Shown here: positions 17,840 through 24,065 of the stretch, one piece after another
Layout: the number at the start of each line of letters is the position of its first letter
Position numbering within the stretch: the stretch's first letter is position 1
NCBI RefSeq assembly: GCF_013390595.1
Contig: NZ_JACAWV010000008.1
Span: 372,001 to 436,000 of the forward strand
Length of the DNA: 64,000 nucleotides
Reading direction: 5' to 3'
Source of the DNA: Rhizobium sp. RM
GTDB lineage: Bacteria; Pseudomonadota; Alphaproteobacteria; Rhizobiales; Rhizobiaceae
Position numbers and translations under genes: made by a program
The notes under the pieces: model-generated
Databases searched by the model: none
Told to the model about the DNA's origin: nothing
The model's input: only the letters and a program-made list of their open reading frames with translations

Positions 17840-18808
17840 ATGTATATCGACGGGTATGAGTTCGTGGCAGACACGGTCTCGAAATTTCATCATGCACTTT
17901 ATATCTCGGGGTGGTTTCATCATCCCGAAGATGTCTTGAAATCGGTCGTCTTGCACAATGCTGGTGATCTTAAGTCGCTTTCCGACGTGCGGCAGCCGCA
18001 TGGAGGCGTTTCGGCAACGCTCGGAGAGAACAAGGGTTTTTGGCTGCATGCATTCAGGGGGGATACGACGTTTCCGCAAGCTGCGGAAATCGAGTTCATC
18101 ACCAAGAAGGGGAAGAGGATACGCGTCAACCTCGGCGAGCTGGCAAAGGACAGGGCTCAGAGGTATTTGACGGTGGACATGAGCAAACGGTTTGTTGAGA
18201 CCGTGTCTGCAACATCTGGTGCCAAAGTCTTGGATATCGGAGGCCGGGCAAGAAGCAAGCTCGATCGCAGCAAGTCCTTTCCAAACTCGGAAGTGACGGT
18301 ATTTGACGTCATGGCTGGAGACAACGTTGATGTGGTCGGTGACGCTCACGATCTGTCTCAGTATTTCGAGCCGGAAACGTTCGATGTTGTCTATTCAGTA
18401 TCCGTTTTTGAGCACTTGCTCATGCCGTGGCGTGTCGTCACGGAAATGAATAAGGTTCTTAAGGTTGGCGGTATCGGTTACGTGCACACCCATCAGACGC
18501 TGGGCATGCACGACGCGCCTTGGGACTTCTGGCGCTTCTCAGACACGTCGTGGGACGCCCTGTTCAACGTTAAAACCGGGTTTGAAATCACCGAGCGCGC
18601 GCTGGACAGTGAGCAGTTTGTAATCCCCTTCGTTTACCGCCCATCGAAAGAGCATGCCGAAAAATCTGCCGGCTTTGAGGGGTCTGCGGTCGTGTTCCGT
18701 AAGACCGGGCCAAGCCAGGTAGAGTGGGCAACGACCTTGAGCGAATTGGTCGATACGACTTACCCTGACAATGACGATGGCAGAACGGGTGGAACGGACT
18801 ACATCTGA
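17840..18808 (+). CDS. SAM-dependent methyltransferase carried by the prophage
   Basis: 322 residues. Residues 1-105 form a beta-rich N-terminal domain of unknown role. The second half is a class I methyltransferase: motif I AKVLDIGGRARSK (about 126-138), an acidic strand VTVFDVMAGDN, motif IV region FDVVYSVSVFEHLLMPW and VLKVGGIGYVHT. The variant motif I with Gly-Gly-Arg is like enzymes acting on sugars or small molecules rather than DNA. No DPPY or similar DNA-methyltransferase motif is present. It follows the tail spike after 60 bases, with a G-rich ribosome binding site. Surface-glycan or spike-related modification is a guess. Confidence 0.8.
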   Translation: MYIDGYEFVADTVSKFHHALYISGWFHHPEDVLKSVVLHNAGDLKSLSDVRQPHGGVSATLGENKGFWLHAFRGDTTFPQAAEIEFITKKGKRIRVNLGELAKDRAQRYLTVDMSKRFVETVSATSGAKVLDIGGRARSKLDRSKSFPNSEVTVFDVMAGDNVDVVGDAHDLSQYFEPETFDVVYSVSVFEHLLMPWRVVTEMNKVLKVGGIGYVHTHQTLGMHDAPWDFWRFSDTSWDALFNVKTGFEITERALDSEQFVIPFVYRPSKEHAEKSAGFEGSAVVFRKTGPSQVEWATTLSELVDTTYPDNDDGRTGGTDYI

Positions 18809-18812
18809 GTCG

Positions 18813-19208
18813 TCAGTTCATCTTTACCCCGTCGGGAGAGCGAAGCATCGCGCCAATCTTGGTCGCGCTATCAGTGAAATGTAGCGCGGCCTCACGTTCG
18901 AAAACGAAATCGAACGCACCCGCCGTTGATACTACCCTCAATATGGCTGACTGCTTGTCTCTAGCGGCGGCGAGGCGAAACGCTGTCGCTTGAGCTGCCG
19001 GAAAGGACGCGACCTCTTCCTTCGCGGAATTCTCGCCCCACTTCATGACTTGGGCTTTACTTGCAGAGCGCATCAAGGCCTTGAGAGCACGTTCCATCTC
19101 TTCAGACGGGATTGAGATAGATTGTTGTTCGCCGGTCTCGCTCGTAGACGTCAGCGTGATTGTTTTGCCGTCAGTTTCTGACGACCATTCCTGTTTCTTG
19201 TTGCTCAT
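18813..19208 (-). CDS. Hypothetical prophage protein, opposite to the late operon
   Basis: 131 residues. ATG at 19208 has GAGGG six bases upstream. TTG at 19211 is less likely. The first third is Ser/Thr/Glu-rich and hydrophilic (TLTSTSETGEQQSISIPSEEMERAL), the middle is helical with many alanines and charged residues, and the end is a strand segment with FDFVFEREAALHF. No cysteine, signal or membrane segment is visible, and I recognise no family. It is convergent with the methyltransferase gene (4 bases between) and the only minus-strand gene in the structural part. A possible -35 TTGACT lies about 85 bases upstream. Confidence 0.65.
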   Translation of the reverse strand: MSNKKQEWSSETDGKTITLTSTSETGEQQSISIPSEEMERALKALMRSASKAQVMKWGENSAKEEVASFPAAQATAFRLAAARDKQSAILRVVSTAGAFDFVFEREAALHFTDSATKIGAMLRSPDGVKMN

Positions 19209-19568
19209 CAAGTCCCTCGTGGATCAAACGACATCCCCCGTTTCAATAGCGAAGATGGAATGCCGCACAAGACTTCGTCTAGGCTTGAGAGTCAATAAAA
19301 CGGATATCGAGTAGAAAGAGGCCCATCGCGTGCGGTTGGGATACGACGGGCCTCAGTACTGCGCGCCAGACCAACGCAGCGCTATTTTAATCAATTATGA
19401 TGGAATTGGTTCCTTGTTAGGAGGCCCGGTCGTGCTACCGCCCCGGACCTCCTGAGTGGGTACGCGTGTAGCAGATACGCGGGCCGCACTGCCCTGGTAT
19501 TTGGAGAAACCCAAGGCAGTAGACCAACCAACCGGCTTTGAAATTGTTCCACTTACAGGAGAAGCCTC
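19209..19568. other. 360-base non-coding stretch ahead of the endolysin, with hairpins
   Basis: No gene is seen. It holds a 7-bp inverted repeat GAGGCCC / GGGCCTC (19318-19354) with a 23-base loop, and on the minus strand this runs into TTTCT. It also has a hairpin GGAGGcCCGG / CCGGaCCTCC (19420-19452, one mismatch) on the + side and a smaller CTGCC / GGCAG repeat near 19491-19521. The endolysin start follows with AGGAGAA. The region must contain the minus-strand promoter for the 131-residue gene and may hold a promoter or leader RNA for the lysis genes. Confidence 0.55.
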
Positions 19569-20564
19569 ATGACGGCTGTAACTGCCGCGCAGGTACGCGC
19601 GGCTGCGAAAACGCGCGTGAATGAAAGCAACCTCAACTCGGTGATGATTGTGCTGCAGAAGTACGGGCGTGATTTCGGTCTCGATCTTCCTCACCGCGCT
19701 GTACCGCTCCTCGCGCAGCTCATGCACGAAAGCGGCAACTTCCGGTATGATCGCGAAATCTGGGGTCCGACGCCAGCGCAGGAGCGTTACGATACCCGCA
19801 CGGATCTCGGCAACACGCCGGAGAAAGATGGCGACGGTTACAAGAACCGTGGGCGTGGACCTATTCAGGTTACCGGCGGATACAACATCCGCAAGTTCTA
19901 TGAATGGTGCAAGCGCAAGGATTTGAACCCGCCTAACTTCGTCGACAATCCGGACCGGATCAACACAGATCCGTGGGAAGGCCTTTCTGCAGTCTGGTAC
20001 TGGGACGAAGGCAATCCGGACGGACGAAGCCTGAATGTCTATGCAGATCGCAATGATGCTGAGATGATCACCCGAAAGATCAATGGTGGTCTGAACGGTT
20101 ACGCAGAACGCCTCGAATACTACACCCGTCTGGGGCTTGTGGTTCTTGGCTATGGCGTGACAGACATCCTGCCGTTCCAGGTGGCGTCTCGAAAAGCCGG
20201 TCACTACAAGGGCAAACTCGACGGACTGGATGGTCCGCAGACGCGCTCTGCGATCCATTTGACCTTGGTGGGCCTCGCTCCGCAGGCACGGGTTTCCTTT
20301 GTGAAGGCTGCTCCGGTCACCGAAGAAAAGCCGGTGCCAGTCACGCCACCGAGCCTCGACGCGCCCTGGTGGAAGTCGAAAGAGGTGCTTGTACCAGCTT
20401 TCACCGGCGGCACGGTCACGTCTTCGCTCGCTGCGGTTGGCAGTATTCCCTGGCAGAACCTTGCTATCATACTGCTTGCACTCGGTCTCGCCGGCGCATT
20501 CCTGCTCTGGCGGAAGAAGGTCGACGCCAAGGCGGTCAATGCTCAAGTGCGGGAGCTTTCCTGA
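19569..20564 (+). CDS. Endolysin, GH19 chitinase-like, with PG-binding and holin-like C-terminus
   Basis: 331 residues, start ATG with CAGGAGAA upstream. Residues about 1-165 are a GH19 muramidase domain: LLAQLMHESGNFRYDREIWGP has candidate catalytic Glu54 and Glu63, and YKNRGRGPIQVTGGYN is the family core. Residues about 180-230 resemble a peptidoglycan-binding module (HYKGKLDGLDGPQTRSAI). After a proline-rich linker the C-terminus has two hydrophobic stretches, VLVPAFTGGTVTSSLAAVG and NLAIILLALGLAGAFLLW, followed by RKK. No N-terminal signal is present. The membrane part may act as anchor or holin-like export helper. The stop overlaps Rz by one base. Confidence 0.88.
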   Translation: MTAVTAAQVRAAAKTRVNESNLNSVMIVLQKYGRDFGLDLPHRAVPLLAQLMHESGNFRYDREIWGPTPAQERYDTRTDLGNTPEKDGDGYKNRGRGPIQVTGGYNIRKFYEWCKRKDLNPPNFVDNPDRINTDPWEGLSAVWYWDEGNPDGRSLNVYADRNDAEMITRKINGGLNGYAERLEYYTRLGLVVLGYGVTDILPFQVASRKAGHYKGKLDGLDGPQTRSAIHLTLVGLAPQARVSFVKAAPVTEEKPVPVTPPSLDAPWWKSKEVLVPAFTGGTVTSSLAAVGSIPWQNLAIILLALGLAGAFLLWRKKVDAKAVNAQVRELS

Positions 20565-20830
20565 TGTGGGCCGTCATTCCCGATTGGCTGAAAGTCGGCG
20601 CTGGCGCTCTCGCGGGCGCAGCGCTTCTTGCTCTCGGATCTTTCTATCTCGGCAAGAGCGAAGGCCGCAGCGAGGGGCGCGCAGAGATGCAGGTCGAGGC
20701 GGCGAAAGAAGCCCTCGAACGGATTACCAAACTGGAGAAGAACAATGCGGCGTTCATGGATCTATCGGCTCGCCATCGTTGCCTTGTGTTCATGCGCGAT
20801 AGCAGGCTGCCAGACAGCGCCTGCGACTAG
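20564..20830 (+). CDS. Inner-membrane spanin (Rz-like)
   Basis: 88 residues. ATG sits in TGATG overlap with the endolysin stop. The N-terminal part has a transmembrane segment (KVGAGALAGAALLALGSFYLG). A charged helical periplasmic part follows (SEGRAEMQVEAAKEALERITKLEKNN), the layout of i-spanins. The end overlaps in another frame with a small lipoprotein gene, the o-spanin. Together they fuse the inner and outer membranes in the last step of lysis. Longer open frames exist upstream but lie inside the endolysin gene. Confidence 0.84.
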   Translation: MWAVIPDWLKVGAGALAGAALLALGSFYLGKSEGRSEGRAEMQVEAAKEALERITKLEKNNAAFMDLSARHRCLVFMRDSRLPDSACD

Positions 20831-20963
20831 CGGTTCCGGATATCAGGCCGTCACATTTTCAGATGCGGAAGCCGCACGCTTAGCGTCACAAGACGAAACG
20901 GCTGGTCCGGCCATCTATTCGAACAATCGCCAATGCAGCCTTGATGCTGCCTGCCGGAAATAA
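20745..20963 (+). CDS. Outer-membrane lipoprotein spanin (Rz1-like), overlapping Rz
   Basis: 72 residues in the +1 frame relative to Rz, starting within Rz and running 133 bases beyond its stop. The N-terminus RRSWIYRLAIVALCSCAIAGC is a lipoprotein signal with lipobox IAGC, Cys22 being lipidated. The mature part is short and hydrophilic. A cysteine near the C-terminus could form a disulfide. Position and lipobox identify the o-spanin partner of the upstream gene. The overlapping arrangement is typical of Rz/Rz1 pairs. Confidence 0.85.
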   Translation: MRRSWIYRLAIVALCSCAIAGCQTAPATSGSGYQAVTFSDAEAARLASQDETAGPAIYSNNRQCSLDAACRK

Positions 20964-20974
20964 GGAGAAGCAGG

Positions 20975-21253
20975 ATGACGGACACATTTCATGTTGCCGG
21001 ATCTGACGAGTATCAGCTTGCCGTCGATGGAGCGAACTTCAGTCGCTTCGGTCTGCAGGTGGAATTTGGCGCGACGGCACGCGTCTTCATCGGGGCGGCT
21101 GCGCCTCTGAAAACAACAGCCAACTACGTGACTCTTTCCTACATCGGTTCGCGGGAGTTGGCGGCAAGTCTGGCGTCAACAGACAAGGTCTATGTTCGGT
21201 CGATGGAACAGCTTGCAAAAGGGGTGCGAGGCTTCAGGGAGAGCCGCACATGA
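20975..21253 (+). CDS. Hypothetical phage protein, strand-rich
   Basis: 92 residues with an excellent ribosome binding site (AAGGAGAA, then ATG). The sequence is rich in beta-forming residues (YQLAVDGANFSRFGLQVEF, ATARVFIGAAAPL, ANYVTLSYIG) and has no signal or membrane segment. I recognise no family. The last four bases overlap the SGNH hydrolase start (ATGA), so the two proteins are probably made together. A small virion or adaptor protein for the hydrolase is possible but unproven. Confidence 0.68.
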   Translation: MTDTFHVAGSDEYQLAVDGANFSRFGLQVEFGATARVFIGAAAPLKTTANYVTLSYIGSRELAASLASTDKVYVRSMEQLAKGVRGFRESRT

Positions 21254-22353
21254 GCGGCTTCTCGTTTAACTCCGTGCCTGATTCCGGGTTCCCGCCAGGG
21301 GTGAAAGCCTTCCCATTATCTCGCGCTCTTCGCGTGGGTGTCATCACAGACAGCCAAGGGAGTCGTGGTTGCGGCACTGGTCCATACAGCATGGATGGTG
21401 CACGTGCTCTTTCATATCCAACCCGGCTTGCCGCCTGGTTGCGCAAAATGGGCTTCCAGGCGTCGTCCGAAAGTCTGTCGGAATACAACAACAACGAGGC
21501 AGGAGCGGCAGCTCTGCCTTTGTATGATCCGCGCTATTCGGCGGGCACTTTTTCCGTGGCGGCCGGGACGGGCCTTGGTGGCTTGCTCATCACAAAAACA
21601 GCTGCTGCGGCATCCGGCGTCGGTCGGTTCGCTCCATCTACGCCGATCAATACATTCGAGGTATGGACCCCCGTTAACACATACGGGACTTTGAACTGCC
21701 GAATTGACACTGAGGCAGTCGTTCCCGTTGCCCAGAACGGGACGCCAGCATTCAAGAAAACACTTATCACCTCCACGGCGGGTGTCGGTCAGCATGCACT
21801 GACGATCGAGAAGCAGGGAGGGGCTGGGGCAACTGCTGTTTTCCTGAACACGATCATCGCCTACAATTCATTGATCAACGACATCCGCATTATCAATCTG
21901 GGCGCGCGCGGTTGGTCTACGACCGATTGGCTGGTGGCTGATCAGCCTTGGCGAGCCTTCCCCGGTTTGGCCGCCATGCAGTTCGATATCGTGATCGTGA
22001 TGTTGGGAACCAACGATCGCCGGGTCGGAGGCTCAGGCAACAGCCTGGCCACTTACCTTGCCAACCTGCAATCCATTATAACGCAGTGCGCAGCGGCGAA
22101 GGTCATTCTTGCTATGCCAATGCCGATCAATCCTGCGAACGTTTCGACCTTCACGGATGCGCAGATGCTGGCTGGATTGAAGACCTTGGCAAGCGACAAC
22201 AAAGCGGCGCTCTTCCGCTCTGATCTGTTCCTTGGTCCGTGGGTTGCAGAAAAAACTGCTGATGCGTTGCATTGGAAGGCGCCGGCATCGGACCTGGTCG
22301 GGGCTGGGTTGGCAACGATCGTGGCGCAGGCGGCAATAGATCTTGCGGCATGA
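21250..22353 (+). CDS. SGNH/GDSL-family hydrolase
   Basis: 367 residues. Block I is LRVGVITDSQGSRG with nucleophile Ser35. The Gly of block II is probably in LGARGWSTTDW. Block III is VIVMLGTND with the oxyanion Asn. Block V DALHWKAP provides Asp338 and His341, so the triad looks complete. SGNH enzymes remove acyl groups from sugars or lipids. In a phage next to a beta-helix spike, deacylation of host exopolysaccharide or lipopolysaccharide is a reasonable inference. It lacks a signal peptide, so it is probably virion-bound or acts inside the cell. The gene is the last of the + strand block before a minus-strand operon. Confidence 0.85.
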   Translation: MSGFSFNSVPDSGFPPGVKAFPLSRALRVGVITDSQGSRGCGTGPYSMDGARALSYPTRLAAWLRKMGFQASSESLSEYNNNEAGAAALPLYDPRYSAGTFSVAAGTGLGGLLITKTAAAASGVGRFAPSTPINTFEVWTPVNTYGTLNCRIDTEAVVPVAQNGTPAFKKTLITSTAGVGQHALTIEKQGGAGATAVFLNTIIAYNSLINDIRIINLGARGWSTTDWLVADQPWRAFPGLAAMQFDIVIVMLGTNDRRVGGSGNSLATYLANLQSIITQCAAAKVILAMPMPINPANVSTFTDAQMLAGLKTLASDNKAALFRSDLFLGPWVAEKTADALHWKAPASDLVGAGLATIVAQAAIDLAA

Positions 22354-22365
22354 CGCCGTCGCGCC

Positions 22366-22773
22366 TTAGTCGTGGTTTGTTCCGTCTGGGATCGCGGGCG
22401 CTCTTGCAAAGACCGGGTGATAAGAGATCGCCCATTTCTGGCTCAGCGTCTGAAAGATCTTTGCGGCGATCTCTGCAGCGGCTGGCTGTGAATTGATGCC
22501 AAGCTTGTCTGCATATTTGAGGCGCAATTCCATCGGCACGGCGCTCATGGTGCCGTGGATCTCCGCTAGTAGTTCTTCTCCACCTACGCGCCTTCCGGCC
22601 TCATGGAAATGGTAGCTGCGATAAACTCGCTTGCTCACGTCTTCGGCTATCGTCTTCGTGGAGAACGCTGTGTCTCCGCGAGAGCCCGGAGATCTTCCTG
22701 CGTAACCATTGCGCATAGGCCTGCTTGGCAAGGCAAGGCTGACGCGGATATCCTTCTCTAAATCGTCGAACAT
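22366..22773 (-). CDS. Hypothetical protein, third gene of the LexA-controlled operon
   Basis: 135 residues, ATG at 22773 with AAGGA upstream. It starts one base after the stop of the 52-residue gene. The first part is basic (MFDDLEKDIRVSLALPSRP), the middle has VSKRVYRSYHFHEAGRRVGGEELLAEIHG, and the end is helical with Ala/Lys (AAAEIAAKIFQTLSQKWAI). No membrane segment or known motif is visible. It is convergent with the SGNH hydrolase gene (12 bases between). A longer frame to 22905 only reads across the small upstream gene. Its function is unknown. Position implies expression during the SOS response. Confidence 0.72.
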   Translation of the reverse strand: MFDDLEKDIRVSLALPSRPMRNGYAGRSPGSRGDTAFSTKTIAEDVSKRVYRSYHFHEAGRRVGGEELLAEIHGTMSAVPMELRLKYADKLGINSQPAAAEIAAKIFQTLSQKWAISYHPVFARAPAIPDGTNHD

Positions 22774-22774
22774 G

Positions 22775-22933
22775 TCACGGTTCCTTGTGCGGATAGTGTT
22801 CCCAGCAGTGCCATGTGGATTTTTCAGCCTTGCTTCGGCTGAAGCCAAAGCCGCCCCACTGCTTGCAGCCGGGATGCTCGCACCAATGCTGGTCGATGAC
22901 GCCATCTCCGGATTTGGTTTTCTGGTCCGTCAC
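22775..22933 (-). CDS. 52-residue zinc-finger-like protein, second gene of the LexA-controlled operon
   Basis: GTG start at 22933, sharing four bases (GTGA) with the stop of the gene before it. The stop is one base from the next start. The sequence contains QHWCEHPGCKQWGGFGF and STWHCWEHYP, giving candidate metal ligands Cys18, His20, Cys23, Cys43 and His46 in 52 residues. Similar tiny Cys/His proteins occur in Rhizobiales phages with no known role. The gene is too short for usual gene callers, but the precise overlaps on both sides and the ligand pattern support it as real. Confidence 0.78.
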   Translation of the reverse strand: MTDQKTKSGDGVIDQHWCEHPGCKQWGGFGFSRSKAEKSTWHCWEHYPHKEP

Positions 22934-23103
22934 GCGTCTGCACCTCGTAGGCGTTCAAGGTTCCATCCACCAGCGGGCGGCGTCACGAAGAACTTGGCTG
23001 CTCTGTCCGTGAGTTTTTCTGCGGCCAAAATCTCTGCCTCTCGCATGGTCTCAGCCCGCACGGTGACGACAGATCGTCCCGTCTGAAATCGATAGGTTTC
23101 CAT
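22930..23103 (-). CDS. 57-residue protein, first gene of the LexA-controlled operon
   Basis: ATG at 23103, about 28 bases downstream of a LexA site. The sequence begins METYRFQTGRSVVTVRAE, a strand pair, followed by an amphipathic helix (MREAEILAAEKLTDRAAKFF) and a short tail. I recognise no family. The first gene overlaps the second by GTGA, showing a designed operon. A weak AAAG element lies upstream of the start. The strand-strand-helix layout is like small single-domain phage regulators or inhibitors, but nothing in the sequence proves this. Confidence 0.72.
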   Translation of the reverse strand: METYRFQTGRSVVTVRAETMREAEILAAEKLTDRAAKFFVTPPAGGWNLERLRGADA

Positions 23104-23130
23104 GTTGTCGTTGATCTTTCGCTTACCGAT

Positions 23131-23164
23131 GTTCCTAATATGTTCTCATTCGGGGCGGAGTCAA
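23131..23164 (-). promoter_or_regulatory. LexA-regulated promoter for the three-gene minus operon
   Basis: GTTC-CTAATAT-GTTC at 23131-23145 is an exact alphaproteobacterial LexA site (GTTC-N7-GTTC). On the minus strand the -35 TTGACT (23159-23164) and -10 ATATTA (23136-23141), 17 bases apart, form a good sigma-70 promoter. The LexA site covers the -10. Bound LexA would block transcription of 22366-23103 until DNA damage. The + strand gene at 23204 starts 59 bases on the other side and could be affected too. Confidence 0.85.
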
Positions 23165-23203
23165 TGATGTTGTTCAACGCCCCATGATGAGGGTCCAACG
23201 CCT

Positions 23204-23680
23204 ATGAAATCCAGCATCGCAAATCCCGGCTATAAAGGTGCGGCCATGTGGGTGCGTATTCGCCATCGCTTTGGGCCGCGCATGATGGAGTGGTTTCTTT
23301 CAGGTCACATGATCCTGTTTGGATACGTTCTCCTGCTTCCGTCGCAAACCTTCAATCAGCCGGCATTCTCAGCCTTTGCTGCCCTGCCGTCTTCCGAGAC
23401 GGCCTTGGGCTGGACACTCTCGTTTATCGGATGCCTTCGTGTGGTGGGCCTTGCAGTCAACGGCGCACGAAAGGATGTAACCCCTCAGATCCGGCAAGTA
23501 TCGGCTTTCGTCGGCTGCATGATGTGGGCAGGTATTTCGTATGGCTTCGCATCCTCTGGCGTCATCAGTACCTGGCTCGCCATTTATCCGCTCTTTGCGA
23601 TAGGCGAGCTGGTCAACATTCATCGCGCCGCACATGACCAAGGGGAAGCTCGGAATGGAACAAATCGAACTGCTCAGTAA
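23204..23680 (+). CDS. Phage membrane protein, holin candidate
   Basis: 158 residues, four hydrophobic segments: FLSGHMILFGYVLLLP, LGWTLSFIGCLRVVGLAV, FVGCMMWAGISYGFA and STWLAIYPLFAIGELV. Start ATG at 23204 has GAGGG upstream. ATG 23246 with AAAGG is an alternative. The gene overlaps the next membrane protein gene. Late phage membrane proteins in pairs can be holins, but the lysis cassette with Rz lies 2.3 kb upstream, so a different role, such as superinfection exclusion, is also possible. I recognise no named family. Confidence 0.72.
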   Translation: MKSSIANPGYKGAAMWVRIRHRFGPRMMEWFLSGHMILFGYVLLLPSQTFNQPAFSAFAALPSSETALGWTLSFIGCLRVVGLAVNGARKDVTPQIRQVSAFVGCMMWAGISYGFASSGVISTWLAIYPLFAIGELVNIHRAAHDQGEARNGTNRTAQ

Positions 23681-23990
23681 GCTTCCGCTTCCTGCGGTGC
23701 TGATGTTCGGGGCAACTCTGGCTGTCATCTTCTACGTAAGACACTACGGGATGGAGGCAGGGAAAAAATCATCTGGAAATGATAAGCAGTCCAAGGCTGA
23801 AGTCGCGGCGATGATTGTCGACCCGACAGCATTAAATCACGCGACGGATGCATTGAGGGCTCACACGGCTGAGGCCGTCAACATGAGAAAGTCATTTGAG
23901 CGGGGGACGGAAAAGATCTGCGATGCGGTCGATCGCCTGAGTGACCAGATCGACGAACTCGAAAAAGAAATGATCCGCCGAAAGGCGTAA
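23655..23990 (+). CDS. Phage membrane protein with one TM segment and coiled coil
   Basis: 111 residues, start ATG 23655 chosen because AAGGGG lies nine bases upstream. It overlaps the preceding gene by 26 bases. An ATG at 23634 would add seven residues. One transmembrane segment (LPAVLMFGATLAVIFYVRHYG) is followed by a charged region and a C-terminal coiled coil (RLSDQIDELEKEMIRRK). This layout, like Bdr-type or small holin/antiholin proteins, suggests partnership with the preceding gene. A bidirectional terminator follows. Confidence 0.75.
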   Translation: MEQIELLSKLPLPAVLMFGATLAVIFYVRHYGMEAGKKSSGNDKQSKAEVAAMIVDPTALNHATDALRAHTAEAVNMRKSFERGTEKICDAVDRLSDQIDELEKEMIRRKA

Positions 23991-23997
23991 TAGGAAA

Positions 23998-24027
23998 AGC
24001 CGTCCGGTTTGCGCCGGGCGGCTTTTT
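23998..24027. terminator. Bidirectional intrinsic terminator
   Basis: A 10-bp stem, AGCCGTCCGG / CCGGGCGGCT (with one G-T pair), has a 6-base loop and is flanked by A runs on the left and T runs on the right. It serves the + strand gene ending at 23990 and the minus-strand gene ending at 24066. Confidence 0.88.
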
Positions 24028-24065
24028 GCGTTTAGAGCTGCTCGCGCTTATGGTTATAAAGAATC

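Noticed and set aside
19395..20546. Minus-strand frame antisense to the endolysin
   Set aside because: The GH19 motifs prove the plus strand; the antisense product has no features.
22774..22905. N-terminal extension of the 135-residue SOS-operon protein
   Set aside because: It lies antisense-free but inside the 52-residue gene in a different frame, and ATG 22773 has its own AAGGA.
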